Shown here: positions 49,944 to 52,875 of the stretch, in pieces | Position numbering within the stretch: the first letter of the stretch is position 1 | How the letters are laid out: each line of letters starts with the position of its first letter | Virus record (IMG/VR): IMGVR_UViG_3300008113_000146 | Location: 1-52,875 of that record | Strand: one strand, 5' to 3' | Length of the DNA: 52,875 nt | DNA from: a virus | The notes under the pieces: generated by a model | Databases searched by the model: none | The model's input: only the letters and a program-made list of their open reading frames with translations | What the model was told of the DNA's origin: nothing | Made by a program: the position numbers and the translations under genes

Positions 49944-52875
49944 TAACAAAATTTGGAAAAAGATTTATTACATCATATCTAGCAGGAATGGTTTCATTTC
50001 CAAAGCAAGATATAGCTATCGGTATATCGTCTACAGCACCAGACTCTTCAGGCAATGATACTAGATTAGGTTTTGAGTTCTACAGGCTACCGTCAGCATT
50101 TGGAAGCATAGACATTCAAACAGACGAGCTTGGAGCAACCACATATGCGGTTGTCTATAAAACAACATTGCCACAGGATGTTGCGGGAGTTATTAAAGAG
50201 ATTGGTTTGTATCCTTCGTCTAGAACTTCTATCAATAATTACGATAGTAAATTTTTATCAGATTTTGAAAACCATCTATTATGGTCGGATGCAAACGGAG
50301 ACAAGCCACTACTAGTTCAATCAACAACAGGTTTGTCGGTGCCATCCATCGGTGCTTATTTTATTAAATCATCTGCATCAGCGAGCTCATCTACAGAGTA
50401 TGTTGCATCAATTGCTAACATAGATTTATCTGGATACAGCTCAAGCGATTCAATTAGCCTAGCATTTAACCAAGAAGATTTAAATCTAAGCAGTATTAAA
50501 GTTAAACTGTATAGTTCTGACACAGCTTATCACTATGTAACATTTGACGGTACAGAGATAAACACAGGTACTGGCAATAAGATTTTAAATAGAGCTTTGT
50601 CTACACTACAAACAACAAATAGCCCAACTTCATCAATAATTAAAATAGGTGTTGAGGTAACAGCCAAGTCTTCGGGAGAAGCGGTTGTTTATTTTGATGG
50701 GCTAAGAGTTAATGATGAAGACACATTTGATCCGAAGTTTGGATTAATCTCAAGATCAGTTTTATCTACACCACTTGAAAAGGTGGCTCTATCTTTTACA
50801 GGTGCAGTTGATCCATCAGATAAAAATTACTACAATCTGACTGTTTCAAATTTGCTGCCTGCAACTGAATATGATCTTCAGTTTCAATGGATATTTTCAG
50901 ATAAGACATTAAATACAAAGGTCGGAAACAACTGGTCCAATATCTATAGTCTTACTACAAGCGGAAAGGCTAAGCCAAGCGCAGTCACTAGCTTAACTGG
51001 TACATGGACATCAAAAGGTGCACTTAAGGTTTCTTTTACACATGACACAAATTTAAATAGTGGTTCTGTTAATAATATATATACAACTTTATATAAGATT
51101 CAATTAACGGCTGGCGGAATTACAAAAGTATATACTACTCCAGCAAATAGAACAACAACATCTCAAGAGTGGCAGCTAGACTCATTAGCAAACAAAAGAG
51201 ACTTTTTATTATTTAAATCACAATTTACCATTACGGTAACTGCCCTAGATTCTTATAATACTGAAAGCACACCAGTAACTATAACATCTTCAATGTATGC
51301 AACTCCACTATCAGCTCCAGTAATTTCTGTAGCAGCAGGAGAATACTCATATAGTGTTACGTGGAATAATCAAGATCAAGAAATTCTTGAAGGAATTTAT
51401 ATTGAAGAGGTTGTAAGCAGCGCATCAACGGCACCTTCTTCTGGGTATACGTTTAAGAAGAAATCAGTAGATAATCCAACATATGTTCCAGCATCGGTAT
51501 CAAAAAGATGGGTTAGGGCATACTTTGTTGATTCTAATGGATCGCAATCCCCATACAGCAACATTATTTCTGTTACTCCAATTAGCGCAGATGCTAGTGA
51601 TACAACTCCTCCAGATGCTCCAGCTACCTTATCTGGAATTGGCTATAACGATACTAGCGACCCTTCTGGAAACGTTGGATACATAGTGTTGTCTTGGGCT
51701 GCAAGTACATCTGCAGATACAAAAACATATACAGTAAAATTTGGCAGAGCCGCAAATGATTTAAGCACATACGTAACATTTAGTGGAACATCAGGAAGAT
51801 TAGATAATTTAAGATCAGGCACAACATATTATTTTCAAATTGCTGCAAATGATGGTGTAAATGATAGTAGTTTTATTCCATCAACCCCAGTGTCTGTTTC
51901 AGTTCCTGGTGATACAACTGCTCCAGTTGCACCAACAGGGCTAGTCGCAATTGCTGGATTTAATAACATAGTGGCCTACTGGTCAAGAAACTCAGAGTCC
52001 GACGTCGACCTTGGAAGAGGAACTTATCAGTTCCAGCTATCTACATCAAGCACATTTGCAACTACTCTTCAAGATCAAACAGTAACAGGAACAGTAGCAA
52101 CATTTACTGGCTTAACAACTGGAACACAATACTATGTGCGTGTAAGAGCAATTGATTCATCAGGTAACATAGGTCCATTTTCTACTACAGCAACTGCAAC
52201 ACCAGGCACAATAAATGCTGGAACATCAATTACAAATGGAACAATTGTTGGAGATTTAATTGCTGCAAATACAATTGTTGGCGATAAGATAATCGCTAAT
52301 ACAGTTGATGCAGATAGATTAAAAACAAACAGTATTATTACTGGTAAAATAAATGTTGGCGGTGCAGGCAAAGTTGTCATTGATGGAACTGCAGTAGATC
52401 CAGCCATTTATATTGGAACTGGTACATATGCAAATGCCAATACACCAGTCTATCTGGCCAACTCATCTGGAGTCGGAAGATTTAGCTTAGGTGATAAGCT
52501 AACATGGAATGGAAGCACTCTTTCAGTTACTGGAGGATTTACCGTAACTGGCAGTAGCTATATAACAACAGGCGAACTTGGTGTAACTGGCGCAGGAGCT
52601 TCTATATTTGCTGGAGCAGATTCTGGAACTGGCAAGCGTGTAAAGATGACATTAAACGGATTGTTTGGATACGACGGCGCAACAGAAACATTCTCAATTT
52701 CAAACAATACAGGTAATGCAGTATTTAGCCGTGGTTCTATTGCTGGCTGGGATGTATCTGGAAATCAAATTTATAAAAATGGAATTACATTAGACTCAAG
52801 CTCAGGATATGTAAGCACTTCAACAACACTAAGCTCATTAGGATATTCTGCAGGTATTATTTCTCCATCAGCAGC
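49940..52875 (+). CDS. Large tail fibre / receptor-binding protein, cut by window end
   Basis: Open from the ATG at 49940 to the window end (978 complete codons). N-terminus MITKFGKRFITSYLAGM is a common phage tail-protein start, and residues up to about 100 (IAIGISSTAPDSSGNDTRLGFEFYRLP, GVIKEIGLYPS) form an attachment domain. Several fibronectin III-like domains follow (SDTTPPDAPATLSGIG, GDTTAPVAPTGLVAIAG near residues 550-750), then shaft repeats (GTIVGDLIAANTIVGDKIIAN, LTWNGSTLSVTGGFTV). Likely the main receptor-binding or central fibre protein. Confidence 0.8.
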   Translation, partial: MITKFGKRFITSYLAGMVSFPKQDIAIGISSTAPDSSGNDTRLGFEFYRLPSAFGSIDIQTDELGATTYAVVYKTTLPQDVAGVIKEIGLYPSSRTSINNYDSKFLSDFENHLLWSDANGDKPLLVQSTTGLSVPSIGAYFIKSSASASSSTEYVASIANIDLSGYSSSDSISLAFNQEDLNLSSIKVKLYSSDTAYHYVTFDGTEINTGTGNKILNRALSTLQTTNSPTSSIIKIGVEVTAKSSGEAVVYFDGLRVNDEDTFDPKFGLISRSVLSTPLEKVALSFTGAVDPSDKNYYNLTVSNLLPATEYDLQFQWIFSDKTLNTKVGNNWSNIYSLTTSGKAKPSAVTSLTGTWTSKGALKVSFTHDTNLNSGSVNNIYTTLYKIQLTAGGITKVYTTPANRTTTSQEWQLDSLANKRDFLLFKSQFTITVTALDSYNTESTPVTITSSMYATPLSAPVISVAAGEYSYSVTWNNQDQEILEGIYIEEVVSSASTAPSSGYTFKKKSVDNPTYVPASVSKRWVRAYFVDSNGSQSPYSNIISVTPISADASDTTPPDAPATLSGIGYNDTSDPSGNVGYIVLSWAASTSADTKTYTVKFGRAANDLSTYVTFSGTSGRLDNLRSGTTYYFQIAANDGVNDSSFIPSTPVSVSVPGDTTAPVAPTGLVAIAGFNNIVAYWSRNSESDVDLGRGTYQFQLSTSSTFATTLQDQTVTGTVATFTGLTTGTQYYVRVRAIDSSGNIGPFSTTATATPGTINAGTSITNGTIVGDLIAANTIVGDKIIANTVDADRLKTNSIITGKINVGGAGKVVIDGTAVDPAIYIGTGTYANANTPVYLANSSGVGRFSLGDKLTWNGSTLSVTGGFTVTGSSYITTGELGVTGAGASIFAGADSGTGKRVKMTLNGLFGYDGATETFSISNNTGNAVFSRGSIAGWDVSGNQIYKNGITLDSSSGYVSTSTTLSSLGYSAGIISPSA

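Overview
The window is part of an AT-rich tailed double-stranded DNA phage genome. It carries a complete head-to-tail morphogenesis run: portal, capsid protease/scaffold, major capsid protein, connectors, tail tube, G/GT tail chaperones, a 2160-residue tape measure protein and distal tail proteins. There is no sheath gene, so a long-tailed siphovirus is the likeliest form. No integrase, repressor, tRNA, terminase or DNA polymerase gene is visible. The host cannot be read directly. Low GC, several leaderless-looking genes, a class II (B12-dependent) ribonucleotide reductase and a secreted lysozyme-like enzyme would fit an aquatic, perhaps actinobacterial, host, but this is inference.

Layout. 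Positions 1-973 hold a leftward cluster of six very small ORFs. 974-1528 is a regulatory region with TCGGACA-type repeats, divergent promoters and a structured leader in front of an HNH endonuclease gene. 1529-2714 holds two HNH genes and three small proteins. 2768-4427 is leftward: a small beta-rich protein, a 53-residue protein and two 2-oxoglutarate/Fe(II) (2OG) oxygenase-fold proteins, one lacking its iron ligands. 4571-5840 is one leftward operon that starts with a secreted lytic enzyme and ends at a strong terminator. 5926-9248 is rightward: a glycosyltransferase, the ribonucleotide reductase and a holin-like protein with an EF-hand loop.

9321-21661 is a tail fibre/appendage block of eight genes. 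It ends with a protein that carries 22 tandem FFxPPx hexapeptides followed by a Hint (intein-like) domain. Immediately downstream, 21686-27992 is a tightly coupled run of nine genes: six intact 2OG oxygenases and three DUF6065-like proteins. 28015-29754 is a LamG-like adhesin. 29817-52875 is the head and tail morphogenesis run, and the last gene is cut by the window end.

The most striking feature is the hydroxylase expansion, eight 2OG-fold genes in about 25 kb, placed directly after a proline-repeat virion protein and not far from a collagen-like GPQGPRG protein and a glycosyltransferase. A working hypothesis is that the phage hydroxylates, and perhaps glycosylates, its own proline-rich appendages. 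Other notable points are a canonical CCCAAAC -1 frameshift site in the tail chaperone gene, an apparent frameshift inside the tail tube gene, and a recurrent TGnTAnAAT extended -10 promoter that often lies only 6-8 bases before an ATG.
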